Below are positions 35,418-48,134 of a stretch of 64,000 bases of DNA, one piece after another (position 1 is the first letter of the stretch; each line of letters opens with the position of its first letter). Below the pieces are notes generated by a model, which saw nothing but the letters and a program-made list of their open reading frames with translations, did not search any database and was not told the origin of the DNA. A program made the position numbers and the translations under genes. Origin of the DNA: Macrothele yani (taxonomy: Eukaryota > Arthropoda > Arachnida > Araneae > Macrothelidae); assembly GCA_039090855.1 (NCBI GenBank), contig CM077034.1, positions 227,752,701 through 227,816,700 of the forward strand, in the 5' to 3' direction.

Positions 35418-36975
35418 CTACTGGTGACGCGGAGATGGAACCCTTACCAAGAAACAAAAGCCAATATAGGACCTTTTCAATTTTTTGCATGTTTTTCTTA
35501 TTCGCCTGGGGGGAAAACGGCTGGCAGGGAATCAGCTTGTGGTAAACTAGAGGAGCTAGAAAAATTTTATTTTCTTCGGTATACTAATTTTATTCTAATA
35601 TAGCAATATAAAATAATATTAATAAGTACAGTAACAGTGCTTCAAGAATTATAAGGTAACGTGGCATAGTTATGCATTTGTAATCATCAACTTTTTACAT
35701 ATTTGAAACTATGTATATCTCTGGAATACCTCCTCTTTTGGTGCCATTAAGTGCACCAAAACTGAAGTTACCTTCGGGACGTCTTCTTTTTTCTGAAGAA
35801 AGAAATGGCGCTGAAACTGTTTAACCGATCAAGACCAAATTTGATGTTTCCAAGCTTTGTTTAAAAAAAACGATTGCCCATTTGTTTGAAACTGGACAAA
35901 AGTATATTTACATAATGCGAAATCATTGTTTGTTTTTTTATGGCTAGGTGATTAAAAAAAATGAAAACGTTCGGACGAAGTTCTTTTGAGAACAACTCCT
36001 TTCACACAATGAGCGTATACTCGTATTTATACCCATTGCATGTTTTGGCTTCCCATTTCGTAGGGTGACGCAGTTTGAAGTGTTTCATTTGTTTTTCAAT
36101 ATTAATGTTCCTTTTCTAGGAACTTGTACCTTTTAGCGTCGATATTTATTTGTGCCTAAAATTTCGCGACGGACTTTAATAAGTGCTTTATTTGAAATAT
36201 GAGTAATCGTAATGAGTACGCGAAAGTGTCCGAGCATAAAGTGCACACTTGCAACAGTTTATCATGAAAGTCAGAATGATAGGTTGTCCTTAAAACTGTA
36301 TTGGTTTTTCTTAAAAAAACTTCTTTAAAAACACTTCATTGTGTTCAGACATCAGATTTCCTTGTTGATGACTCGACGGACATGATCTGAATTCAGTTGC
36401 TTTTCAAGTTTTTATAATGAGAGAAAAACTCGTGTTAATATTTAATTAGTTACATAATGAGAGAAAAACACCGCATTAATATTTATTTAGTTACATACAT
36501 ATACATGTCACTAAGCTGTTCCCTGAGATTCAGATGTTAGCTCCACAAAGCAATACAAACTACCAGACAAACGAATACCCACACTTTCATGCAGAGCCCT
36601 TCTAGAGAACTCATAATTCCTGTGTAGACCTCCTAAAGCAGCTATGACTTTCAAGGAAAAATTTACTTGCTTACTACTAATTTCACTGTCATTTGTTCTC
36701 ATTAATTAGTGTAAACGACGTTTAGTTTTAACTTGTGATAGTCTAATTCTGTAGGTGGTAAAAATAAGTCAGTCATCGTTCTGTAGCGGAGTTATTTTTA
36801 TCAAACAATGTCATGTATTGTCGGATTTTTTTCACTTGATGATAATGGAATCGCCTATTTTTGGAGGGGGGGGGTTAAAGAATTTTCGGTATGACCTGTC
36901 GAACGAGGTGATTTTCGATGATCAGAGACAACAGGCGACATCTTCTCCAGTCTCTTGTTCCGTGAGGGGCTATGA
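35418..36975 (+). other. internal region of unit 1, non-coding
   Basis: AT-rich sequence shared with 39,165-40,767 and 42,962-44,880. Contains the conserved blocks TTTTGAGAACAACTCCTTTC and GAGCGTATACTCGTATTTAT and, close to the right end, a G-run (GGAGGGGGGGGGTTAAAG). No frame over about 100 codons and no gag, protease, RT or integrase motif. Confidence 0.5.
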
Positions 36976-37521
36976 TGTCAGGACCCATTACCACGGTAGC
37001 CCCACCGTTTGGTTCATCCCCCACCCACCCCATTCTTGTCACCCCCATCACCTAACATCGCTTGCTGGGTACATAATCCCTGGGTAGAGGGATCTGACTA
37101 TTCCCTTAAGAAGGATCACTTAGGAGACAAAGAAGCCCCCTTTCACATGAAGCAATGTTTACTGCCACTGTTCCGCCGTATTATAAGATTACTACCGAAC
37201 CCTTGATACAAATCACATGAGTTTAGACCCGGGAAATGCTTGCTCTATCCCTAAAATCAGGCGATTCCATTATCGTCAAGTGCCAAAAAAAAAATCCGAC
37301 TATACGCTATCGTCGCGATAAATGTGTGTCATCGTTAAGAAAAAAATATATTTAATAATAATCTGTAGCAAAAAGAACAGTAACTTAGGCATCCGAGCAA
37401 AATAGCAAGTTGTTTTCATAATTTTTCGTAATTCTAATCGTTGGTTCTAGTCCTTTCGTGTGGGGCTGGTGTGAGTTTGATTTTTAAGCGTTACGCAGTT
37501 AAGGTGGATCCACCTAAAATC

Positions 37522-37912
37522 TTTGCCTTGTATTTCCAATATGCAAACTTCTGTAGTCATTTTGTGCACAATTCATGCGTTCCCAAAATTAAAAATTTGA
37601 ACATAAATAAAAATAAATGTATTATAGCCTAGTATACTTAATATTTTCTAAAACTTATCCATAATTATATTAAAAATCAATAACGTTACCTTTGATGGAG
37701 TTGAGGCCAGAAAATGGATAGCGCGACCTGTACATTGAAGACGTCAGTAGACAAACAAATGCTGGATTACCTAAATATGGTGAAAATTTAGAAATTATTA
37801 AGTATACTAGGCTATGAAATAAACTTACTTTTATCGATGTTAAAATGTTCATCCTTGAAAACGCATCAATTGTGTAGAAAATGGCTACAGAACTTTGCCC
37901 TTTGGATATACG
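37522..37912. repeat. foldback with arms of about 125 bp, unit 1
   Basis: The left arm (37,522-37,652; GCCTTGTATTTCCAATATGC ... TAGCCTAGTATACTTAATA) and right arm (37,787-37,912; TATTAAGTATACTAGGCTA ... GCCCTTTGGATATACG) are inverted copies at roughly 80% similarity around a 134-bp spacer. A perfect 14-bp palindrome AGGTGGATCCACCT lies just left (37,502-37,515). Copies occur at 41,311-41,699 and 48,135-48,526. Confidence 0.85.
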
Positions 37913-38962
37913 ATGAACAGGTTTTAGGTAGAACCACTTTAAATTGTAAAAAGATCATTGTTATAGTTAATTTTTATCACACTTTTGAGGTGGTCTCCAT
38001 ATTTGCCAGAGTGGAAAGGGTTTTTCTTTGTTCAGAAAGAACAAAATGGCGCGGTTTGGCATAGCTCTGTTTAAAGCAATAAGGTCATATTTTTATTGTG
38101 GCGAGAGTAATTTTTATTGTGATAGGAAAAGATAACTATCGTGGTAAAAAATGGTAAACGCAATAAGATAACAATAGTGGTAACAAAAAAATTCCTTCTG
38201 TTGCTGTGTGTTTGTTTGCTATAAATCTTCACAACCCCACTATTCTGTCCTATTATTTCGTAGAAATTGTGCCTAATTGTTTTTTTCTTAAAATGTTTGC
38301 GAATCTCCGGAAATGAATATGTTTAGGAGAAACTGTTTAGTTTACTAAACAAAAACGTTCATTCACTGCAATGAAAGTCAAAATATGGAGGCTGCATTCC
38401 AGAAATTTTAACCACTTTCTAAGTAAATTTCAAAAATAATTTCAATCCGAGTTTTTAGAAATGGTCGCCATTTCGAGGTCGAAATGTAAAATGGAAAATA
38501 AAAAAGTAACAATGCCATGGGTAAAAGAAAGTCGACTACATTTCGGTAGGGAAAAGGAACATTAATTTCTGGTATAATTCAATACAAACCTTTATTTTGT
38601 ATCTAAATAAATTTTTGTCCAAAGAGCTGCCTGTGAGAAAAGTTCTGACGCTAGTTTTTAAAATTGCGCAAATTAGAATAGAAAATAGAAGTTTTTTCTG
38701 CCGATTTAAATTCCTTACTTGTTGTTTCACAAACGCTGAATTAACTCTAGTTTATTACTTAAGAAAGCATTCTGAACCAGACATTTTCCATTTCTTTAGT
38801 AATTGCGTGACGAATTGAAAACTTTTAAATGCAGAAAAACTTTAGCTTTTGCTCATATAAACTTTAAGTTTTCTCTTTGCCTTGAGTTACGTATGAACTA
38901 TGTGTTTGGCTTCGGCCACTTCGGCTCCGTGCTGCTCCGTGCCCATTGCGTGGCCACGGCAG

Positions 38963-39027
38963 TGACGTCAAACGAAAGAGCCAATCAGAGCACAGATCGC
39001 TAATGGACCCCCTAATAGATGTATAAG
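38963..39027 (+). promoter_or_regulatory. promoter-like cluster: CRE, CCAAT, TATA
   Basis: TGACGTCA (38,963-38,970), CCAAT (38,981-38,985) and TATAAG (39,022-39,027) follow in order on the plus strand. CCAAT and flanking bases are kept in the other two units (35,236 and 42,771), while the CRE and TATA vary. This is the arrangement expected of an LTR or housekeeping promoter; transcription is inferred only. Confidence 0.45.
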
Positions 39028-39164
39028 AACCCTGCGTTTCAGACTTACTTTTTGGTTTTAGTGTGGTTCATAAAGAGTCGGAGTTGAAATTTCGTAGTGA
39101 CTGGTTGGGAGAAAGACGTTGAATTAAACCCAGAAAGGCAGAGATAAACTTCGTTGCGGCAACA

Positions 39165-40767
39165 CTTCTGGTGACGCAGAGATGGAACCCTTAGCAGGAA
39201 AATTAAGGTGAGTTAGGATCTGTCAAGTCTTTTAAATTTTTTTTTTTTTGGTTTTCTTTGTTTTTCTTGTTTGCCTGGGTGTAAAACGACTGGCAGGGAC
39301 ACAGCTTGTGGTAAATTTGAGGAGGCTAGAAAGATTTTATTTTCTTCGGTAAATTAATTTTATCCTAGTATAGCAATATAAAAAGAATATTTATAAGAAA
39401 AGTAAGAGTGCTTCAAGAATTATATGCTAACGTGGCAAAGTTATGCATTTGTAATCATCAACTTTTTACATATTTGAAACTATGTATAACTCGGGAATAC
39501 CTCCTCTTTTGGTGCCATTAATTGCAGCAAAACTGAAGTTACCTTCGGGATGTTTTCTTTTTTTTTTCTTAAGAAAGAAATGGAGCTGAAACTGTTTAAC
39601 CGATCAAGACAAAATTTGATATTTTAAAACTTTGTTTAAACAAAATGATTGCGCATTTGTTTGAAATTGGACAATGATATCTTTACATAATGCGAAATCA
39701 TTGTTTGTTTTTCTAGGCTAGGTGATTAAAAAAAATGAAAAGGTTCGGACGAAGTTCTTTTGAGAACAACTCCTTTCACACAATGAGCGTATACTCGTAT
39801 TTATACCCATTGCATGTTTTGGCTTCCCATTTCGTAGGGTGACGCAGTTTGAAGTGTTTCATTTGTTTTTCAATATTAATGTTCCTTTTCTAGGAACTTG
39901 TACCTTTTAGCGTCGATATTTATTTGTGCCTAAACTTTCGCGACGGACTTTAATAAGTGCTTTATTTGAAATATGAGTAATCGTAATGAGTACGCAAAAG
40001 TGTCCGAGCATAAAGTGCACATTTACAACAGTTTATCGTGAAAGTCAGAATGATAGGTTGTCCTTAAAACTGTATTGGTTTTTCTTAAAAAAACTTCTTT
40101 AAAAACACTTCATTGTGTTCAGACATTAGAATTCCTTGTTGATGACTCGACGGACATGATCTGAATTCAGTTGCTTTTCAAGTTTTTATAATGAGAGAAA
40201 AACTCGTGTTTATATTTTATTAGTTACATAATGAGAGAAAAACACCGCATTAATATTTATTTAGTTACATACATATACATGTCAGTAAGCTGTTCTCTGA
40301 GATTCAGATGTTAGCTCCACAAAGCAATACATACTACCAGACAAACGAATACTGACTCTTTCATGCTGAGCCATTCTAGAGAACTCATAATTCCTGTGTA
40401 GACCTCCTAAAGCAGCTATGACTTTCAATGAAAAATTTACTTGCTTACTACTAATTTCACTGTCATTTCTTCTCTCATTAATTAGTGTAAACGACGTTTA
40501 GTTTTAACTTGTGATTGTGTAATTCCGTAGGTGGTAAAAATAAGTCGGCCATGTTCTGTAGCGGAGTTACTTTTATCAAACAATGTCACGTATTGTCGGA
40601 TTTTTTTTCACTTGGCACTTGATGATAATGGAATCGCCTATTTTTGGAGGCGGGGAGGGGGGGGGGTTAAAGAATTTTTGGTGCGACCTGTCGAACGAGG
40701 TGATTTTCGATGTTCAGAGACAACAGGCGACATCTTCTCCAGTCTCTTAATCCGTGAGGGGCTATGA
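39165..40767 (+). other. internal region of unit 2, non-coding
   Basis: Counterpart of 35,418-36,975. It begins with the PBS-like site and ATGGAACCCTTAGCAGG, followed by AAG/GTGAGT, a good splice-donor match at 39,208 that is not kept in units 1 and 3. A long G-run lies near 40,650. Confidence 0.45.
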
Positions 40768-42961
40768 TGTTTAGGACCCATTACCACGGTAGCCCCACCG
40801 TTTGGTTAATCCCCACCCACTCCATTCTTGTCTCCCCCATTACCTAAAATTGCTTGCTGGGGACATAATCCCTGGGTAGTGGGATCTCAGTGTTCCCTTA
40901 AGAAGGATCACTTAAGAGACAAAGAAGCTCCCTTAACCCTTTCAGATGAAGCAATGTTTACTGCCAGGTTCTGCCGTATGATAAGATTTATACCGAACCC
41001 TTGGTACAAATCACATGAGTTTAGACCCGGGAAATGCTTGCTGTATCCCTAAAATCAGGCGATTCCATTATCGTCAAGTGCCAAAAAAATCCGACTATAC
41101 GCTGATAAATGTGTGTAATCGTTAAGAAAAAATATATTTAATAATAAACTGTAGCAAAAAGAACAGTAACTTAGGCATCCGAGCAAAATAGCCAGTTGTT
41201 TTCATAATTTTTCGTAATTCTAATCGTTGGTTCTAGTCCTTTCGTGTGGGGCTGGTGTGAGTTTGATTTTTAATCGTTACGCAGTTAAGGTGGATCCACC
41301 TACAATCTTTGCCTTGTATTTCCAATATGCAAACTTCTGTAGTCATTTTGTGCACAATTAATGCGTTCCCAAAATTGAAAATTTGAACATAAATAAAAAT
41401 AAATGTATTATAGCCTAGTATACTGAATATTTTCTAAAACTTATCCATAATTATATTAAAAATCAATAACGTTTCCTTTGATGGCGTTGAGGCCAGAAAA
41501 TGGATAGCGCTACCTGTACATTGAAGACGTCAGTAGACAAACAAATGCTGGATTACTTCAATATGGTGAAAATTTAGAAATTATTAAGAATACTAGGCTA
41601 TGAAATAAACTTACTTTTATCGATGTTAAAAAGTTCATCCTTGAAAACGCATCAATTGTGTAGAAAATGGCTACAGAACTCTGCCCTTTGGATATACGAT
41701 GAACAGGTTTTAGGTAGAACCACTTTAAATTGTAAAAAGATCATTGTTATAGTTAATTCTTATCACACTTTTGAGGTGGTCTCCATATTTGCCAGAGTGG
41801 AAAGGGTTTTTCTTTGTTCAGAAAGAACAAAATGTCGCGGTTTGGCATAGCTCTGTTTAAAGCAATAAGGTCATATTTTTATTGTGGCGAGAGTAATTTT
41901 TATTGTGATAGGAAAAGATAACTGTCGTGGTAACAAATGGTAAACGCAATAAGATAACAATAGTGGTAACAAAAAGAATTCCTTCTGTTGCTGTGTGTTT
42001 GTTTGCTATAAAACTTCACAACCCCACTATTCTGTCCTATTATTTCGTAAAAACGGTGCGTAATTGTTTAATTTTTCTTAAAATGTATGCGAATCTCCAG
42101 AAATGAATATGTTTTGAAGAGAAACTGTTTAGTTTTCTAAACAAAAACGTTCATTTACTGCAATGAAAGTCAAACTATAGAGGCTGTATGCCAGAAATTT
42201 TAACCACTTTCTAAGTAAATGTCAAAAGTTATTTCTATCGGAGTTTTTAGAATTGGTCGCCATTTCGAGGTCGAAATATGAAATGGATAATAAAAAAGTA
42301 ACAATGCCGTGTGTAAAAGAAAAACAATAAAATTTCGGTATGAAAAAGAAACATTAATTTCTGGTATAATTCAATACAAACCTTTATTTTGTATCTAAAG
42401 TTTATGTCCAAAGAGCTGTCTGTGAGAATAGTTCTGACGCTAGTTTTTAAAAATGCGAAAGTTAGAACAAAAGCGGAAGTTTTTTCTGCCGATTTAAATT
42501 CCTTATTTGTTGTTTCACAAACGCTAAACGAACTCTATTTTATTAGTTAAGAAATCATTCTGAATTAGACATTTTCCTTTTCTTTAGTAATTGCGTGATG
42601 AATTGAAAACTTTTAAATGCAGAAAAACTTTAGCTTTTTCTCATATAACTTTTAAGTTTTCTCTTTGCCTTGAGTTACGTATGAACTATGTGTTTGGCTT
42701 CGGCCACTTCGGCTCCGTGCTGCTCCGTGCCCCTTGCGCGGGCCTCGGCAGTGACTTCAAGCGAAAGGGCCAATCAGGGCACAGATCGCGAATGGACCCC
42801 ACCACCACCTAAGCGATATCTAAGAACCCTGCGTTACAGACTTACTTTATGGTTTCATGTGTGGTTTTTAAAAGTCGGGGTTGAGATTTCGAACTGACTG
42901 GTTGGGAGAAAGACGTTTCATCGAACCTAGAAAGGCAGAGATAAACTTCGTTGCGAGAACA
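40768..42961 (+). mobile_element. candidate LTR C, 2.19 kb
   Basis: Starts TGTTTAGGACCCATTACC, ends GCGAGAACA; the PBS-like site follows at 42,966. Colinear with candidate LTR B, including the foldback (41,311-41,699) and the promoter-like cluster near 42,750-42,790, where TGACGTCA is changed to TGACTTCA. Confidence 0.4.
41311..41699. repeat. foldback, unit 2
   Basis: Same arms and spacer as 37,522-37,912, with the palindrome AGGTGGATCCACCT at 41,288-41,301. Confidence 0.85.
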
Positions 42962-44880
42962 CTTCTGGTGAAGCTGAGATGGAACCCTTAGGAGGAAAAA
43001 TAAGGTGGAATAGGATCTGTCAAACCTTCTAATTTTTTTCTTTTTTTTTTGTCTTTTTGTTTGTTTTTCTTGTTCGCCTGGGTGAAATACGGCTGGCAGG
43101 GACACAGCTTGTGGTAAATTCGAGGAGGCTAGAAACATTTTATTTTCTTCGGTAAACTAATTTTATTCTAATATAGCAATATAAAAGAATATTAATAAGC
43201 ACCGTAACAGTGCTTCAAGAATTATAAGATAACGTGGCAAAGTTATGCATTTGTATTTATCAGCTTTTTACATATTTGAAACTATGTATATCTCGGGAAT
43301 ACCTCCTCTTTTGGTGCCATTAAATGCAGCAAAACTGAAGTTACCTTCGGGAAGTTTTCTTTTTTTCTTAAGAAAGAAATGGCGCTGAAAGTGTTTAACC
43401 GATCAAGACGAAATTTGATATTTCCAAGCTTTGTTTCGCCGCCCCGGTGGCGCAGTGGTCTGAGGCGTTGGCCTCTGATCATTCGTCCGTAAGGGGTGCG
43501 GGTCCGAATCCCGATCAGGCATGGATGTTGTGTTTTTCTTACGGCACTGGCTCTCTCCCTTCCCTGGAACCAGTGACCCTAAATTAGGGACGGGCGACTG
43601 CTTATAGCCCATTGAGTTGCTCACTGTGGTCGTTAAACCTCCAATCAATCAATGGATGTTGTGTTTGTCTTACGGCACTGGCTCTCTCCCTTCCCTGGAA
43701 CCAGTGGCCCTAACTTAGGGACGGGCGACTGCTTATAGCCCATTGAGTTGCTCACGGTGGTCGTTAAACCTCCAATAAAAAAAGCTTTGTTTAAAAAAAT
43801 GATTGCGCATTTGTTTGAAGTTGGACAACAGTATCTTTACATAATGCGAAATCATTGTTTGTTTTTTCTAATCTAAGTGATTAAAAAAAAATGAAAGCGT
43901 TCGGACGAAGTTCTTTTGAGAACAACTCCTTTCACACAATGAGCGTATACTCGTATTTATACCCATTGCACGTTTTGGCTTTCCATTTCGCAGGGTGACG
44001 CAGTTTGAAGTGTTTCATATGTTTTTCTATATTCATGTTTCTTTTCTAGGAACTTTTACGTTTTAGCGTCGATATTTATTTGTGCCTAAACTTCCGCGAT
44101 GGACTTTAATAACTGCAAAGCATTTGAAATATGAATAATCGTAATGAGCACGCGAAAGTGTCGGAGCATACAGTGCACAATTAAAACAGTTTATCGTGAA
44201 AGTCAGATTGTCCTTAAAACTGTATTGGTTTTTCTTAAATAAACTTCTCTGAAAACACTTCATTGTGTTCAGACATCAGATTTCCTTATTGATGACTCGA
44301 AGGACATGATCTGGATTCAGTTGATTTTCAAGTTTTAGTAATGAGAGAAAAACTCGTGTTAATATTTAATTAGTTACATACATATACATGTCAGTAAGCT
44401 GTTCTCTGATATTCAGATGTTAGATCCACAAAGCAATACAAAGTACCAGACAAACGAATACTGACACTTTCATGCAGCTCCATTCTAGTCTCTTGAGAAC
44501 TCATAATTCCTGTGTAGACCTCTTAAAGCAGCTATGACTTTCAGAGAAGAATTTACTTGCTTACTACTAATTTCACTATGTCATTTGTTCTTTTACTAAT
44601 TAGTGTAAACGATGTTTAGTTTTAACTTGTGATAGTGTAATTCCGTAGGAGGTAAAAACAAGTCGGCGATCGTTCTGTAGCGGAGTTACCTTTAACAAAC
44701 AATGTCACGTATTGCGGGATTGTTTTTTACTTGGCACTTGATGATAATGGATTCACCTTGCTTTCTTTTGGCGGGGGGTTGCAAGAATTTTCGGTGCGAC
44801 CAGTCGAACGGGGCGATTTTCTATGCTCAGAGACAACAGACGAAAACTTCCCCAGTCACGTGTTCCGTGAGGGGCTAAGT
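42962..44880 (+). other. internal region of unit 3, with SINE insertion
   Basis: Colinear with the other internal regions once the SINE pair (43,437-43,781) is removed, leaving about 1.57 kb. More diverged than units 1 and 2. No coding frame. Confidence 0.5.
43437..43781 (+). mobile_element. tRNA-derived SINE with duplicated tail, copy 5
   Basis: Full SINE, then CAATCAATCA and a second head-less body starting ATGGATGTTGTGTTTG (43,654), like copy 3. Flanked by an exact 11-bp target duplication, AAGCTTTGTTT, at 43,426-43,436 and 43,782-43,792. The empty site is preserved in units 1 and 2 (CAAGCTTTGTTTAAAA at 35,849). Confidence 0.95.
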
Positions 44881-45450
44881 TGTTAGGACCCATTACCATG
44901 ATTACAGTGGCGGCTTTTCAAGTGAAGTAGGTGCAGTGCCTCTTCCCCTATTTTACTCAAAACAAAGTTTTATTCAGTATTTTTTGATAATATATTCTTT
45001 TTTGCCTTTATTCAGTTCCAAAATACTCAAAATTTTGAACAGATATTAATTCGCATGGTGCGCTCAGTACGGAAAACAAATCCTTATGCGCAAAACAGTG
45101 CAAGTGAAGACCCGAAATGAGAATGCTTTGAAGTCTACAGTTTTCCGCCGAGTTGCCATGGTAACCGTGACGTCACCCTCCCCAATCTGCTCGCTCAAGT
45201 GAAGTGTTCCAGCTTCATGCGCCTGACCTCTGCATCTTTCAGTTTTTGAGCGTAAAGTCGTGAGAGATCACGCTGGAGCGGGCGGACTACCAGGATACCT
45301 TGCAATCTGCTAGGGCTTTTTCCTTGTGGAGCTGTGGTGCATTACTTTCCAAAAGGAATTTGTTCTTTCGTGCTTTGTGATTATTTGTTGAAAGCTTTAA
45401 CTGATATTTTAGGCTTGTGTACAATTTAACTGGTTGTGATAGTTTTTAGC

Positions 45451-45990
45451 ATGCATCCTGTGGACGATATTGTTTGTAATTTATTGCAAACTCCATTTAA
45501 TCTGTGGAATGATGAAGATAAAAGAGACATTTTGCTTCAAGGACGAACGACGGATTCACTGACAATTGTTGCCAAGAACGAAATCAAGAAGAGCGGTAAA
45601 TCCAAAAATATTAATTTTACAAACTGTTGGTTTACTGAATATAAATGGATTTGCAGCACTTCTGCGTTAATTTTTTTGGCCCTTCTTACATTTTAGTAAT
45701 ATACCTTCGGCGTGGAATGAAGACGGATTCTCAGATTTATTAAGCGTAACACGGTCACTTCATGAACATCGTGATTCTAGCGAACACCTGAAATGCGGAT
45801 CAATGTTCAAGAATTTTGAAACAATTCAAAACACCATTGCCAATGCCCTGAGGAAGAATGCTAGGCTTTTGAAAACGCATTTTAACGAAAACGTTCGTTT
45901 AAATAGACTTTTCCTGCAGGCAGTGATTGATGCAGTATTAGTCTATACTGTATTTGAGCAAACAAGAACTAGCATTCCATTGCCATGACG
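45451..45990 (+). pseudogene. hAT transposase N-terminal part (TTF-type finger region)
   Basis: From ATGCATCCTGTGGAC the frame gives a short leader, then NFTNCWFTEYKWICST, the W-F-x-W-x-C pattern that opens TTF-type zinc fingers of hAT proteins. After a frameshift near 45,690 come SLHEHRDSSEHLKC (finger histidines) and FNENVRLNRLFLQAVIDAVL. A stop follows at 45,986. DNA binding is the family role. Confidence 0.65.
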
Positions 45991-45999
45991 AAAGCGTGA

Positions 46000-47130
46000 G
46001 CTCGATAAATCGTAGAAATTTCATTGAATTACTTTCATTGTTCAAAAGAAGTTCTTTAGAAATTGAAAACAATGCGAAATGATAAAAAAACTATTCCAAA
46101 TGAATTAATTTAATGTATTTCTGAATATATAAACGATCACGTCAAAAATTAAATAATTTTTTATTGTTGATTCGGAAGGTGTATTGGTTGAGGGATTTTT
46201 GGGTTTCCATGATGTGAATGAAGATAAAACGTCAGGAGCTTTATACAAAATGCTAGACAAAATTTTGGAACAGTCTGATTACCAACACAAATAAATAGGA
46301 CAATGTTACGCCGGGGAAGTATGTCTGGGCACTTAAATGTGCTACAGAAAAAAAAGTCAAGGATAAAGCTTCTCAAGCTGTTTTTGTTAATTGCTTAGTT
46401 CATCGTTTGAATCTTGTATTACACCAGAATTTTTCTAAAATTTGTAAGTGTCGAAAACTTTTTGCAAGCCTCAGTGGAATTGCTTCGTTTGTTCACCATT
46501 CTGCGAAACGGTCTTATACACTTATATCAACAACCGCAAGAACCAGACCAACCATAACATAAACTCGATGGTTCTTCGCTTCGAAATTAGTAAGTGTAGT
46601 TGTTGAAGATTGGGATAAATTAAAGGAAGTGTTCGGATTTCTGACGAATAGCGAATAATCAGACAAAAAATCAATTCATTTTGCCAAGGGTTTTTTGCAT
46701 AATATGAACACTTTCGAATTTACATTTTTGTCTACACCGATCTATTATTCGAACTTTTGAAGAAAAAATGACTAAGCATAAATTATTGTGCAACTCAAAT
46801 AAAAAAAAAACCTCGTGAAATTTTCAGCCATAAAAAGAACGATGAGTTATTTGAAATAAAGTTTGGAAAAGCTAGGAAAATCACAGAAATAAGCACGGGA
46901 ATATGCTGCTCTTACACAGGAAACATTTTTTCAAAATTATAAACAATTGTATTTTGAAATTTTGGACCACATTCTTATGGAAATGATTATAAGATTTCAA
47001 GACTGTAAGAAACTTCAATTTGTCTGACCTGCTGACACAACCAAATTCGAATAAATTAATGCATGCTTTCACTCTCGTGCTCTTGATAATCTACATTTTT
47101 ACAGAAACATATTTACTAAACACCAGGGCC
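46000..47130 (+). pseudogene. hAT transposase middle region, degraded
   Basis: A/T-rich sequence in which only short broken frames survive (for example KSRIKLLKLFLLIA-like pieces near 46,350-46,480). Between the recognisable ends this must correspond to the RNase-H-like catalytic domain, but I cannot place its DDE residues. Confidence 0.4.
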
Positions 47131-47201
47131 TTCAAAATGAACTGATTCCTGTATATGCCGATTAAAAATTAAGGAATATACTGACTCAAGAACTCCTTCG
47201 A

Positions 47202-47440
47202 GTGTTTCACATAGACAAAGACATTGTTACAGAAGATTATAAATTGCTTTTCCTCAGTTTAACAATTCCATCTACAAGTGTGCCAGCGGAAAGAAGTTTT
47301 CTTAAAAGAATACAAACTTGCTCAAGAAACACTAGTTCCCAAGATAGACTTGCTTCTTTGGTAAATATTTCTATTCAGGAAGACATTTTGTTGATGCTCA
47401 CGAAGAAACAACCTTCTAACCATCTTATGACGACATAATC
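47202..47440 (+). pseudogene. hAT transposase C-terminal dimerisation domain
   Basis: The frame reads FLSLTIPSTSVPAERSFLKR, then NTSSQDRLASLVNISIQEDI: the conserved hAT C-terminal domain (A/S-ERSFS...R.K...R....RL..L..ISI). It lies 155 bp from the right TIR, the normal position. The frame is intact locally but disconnected from the N-terminus. Confidence 0.85.
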
Positions 47441-48134
47441 GACAAATTTGCAGCTTTAAAAGGAAGAAAAATTGATTTAATATACAAAAAATAGGTAAGT
47501 CCTCATCAAGGGATTTTCATTCTAGACAGTAGATATCTTTTCATACTGCTCTTGTACCTCTTTACCTATTTTTCCAACCACGAGCCGCCACTGCCATGGT
47601 AGCCCCAACCTTTGGTTCATCCCCAACCCACTCCATTCTTGTCTCACATTGCTTGCTGGGGACATAATCCCTGGGTAGTGGGATCTCACTGTTCCCTTAA
47701 GAAGGAACACTTAAGAGACAAAGAAGCCCCCTTACCCATTTCAGATGAAGCAATGTTTACTGCCACTGTTCCGCCCTATGATAAGAATATTACCGAACCC
47801 TTCGCCTGCTCCCTTGCTGCAAATCGCATGAGTTTAAACCCGGGAAATGCTTGCTGCATCCCTAAAATCAGACGATTCCATTATCGTCAAGCACCAAGAA
47901 AAAAATCTGACTATACGCTATCGTCGCGATAAATGTCGGTAATCGTTAAGACGAAAATATAATTTATAATAATCTGTAATAAAAGGAACAGTAACTTAGG
48001 CATCCGAGCAAAATAGGAAGTTGTTGCCATAGTTTTTCGTAATTCTGATCGTTGACTCTAGTCCTTTCGTGTGGGGCTGGTGTGAATTCGATTTTTAAGC
48101 GTTACGCAGTTAAGGTGGATCCATCTAAAATCTT

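Larger units (their letters stand above)
36976..39164 (+). mobile_element. candidate LTR B, 2.19 kb
   Basis: Starts TGTCAGGACCCATTACC and ends TTGCGGCAACA, giving short inverted ends TGT/ACA. A PBS-like TGGTGACGCAGAGATGGAAC follows at 39,169. Contains a foldback (37,522-37,912) and, near its right end, TGACGTCA, CCAAT and TATAAG. The boundaries are chosen by the TG...CA rule and are uncertain. Confidence 0.4.
44905..47593 (+). mobile_element. hAT-type DNA transposon
   Basis: Terminal inverted repeats CAGTGGCGGCT at the left and AGCCGCCACTG at the right. The flanks CCATGATT and CCATGGTA fit an 8-bp target duplication with two changes; the empty site in the sister units reads CCACGGTA. The interior encodes fragments of a hAT transposase of the zinc-finger MYM/TTF-type group with a C-terminal dimerisation domain. 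2.69 kb is a normal length, but stops and frameshifts break the gene. Confidence 0.85.

Noticed and set aside
36755..37206. Frames in the 3.8-kb unit as genes
   Set aside because: They are not kept open between the three units.
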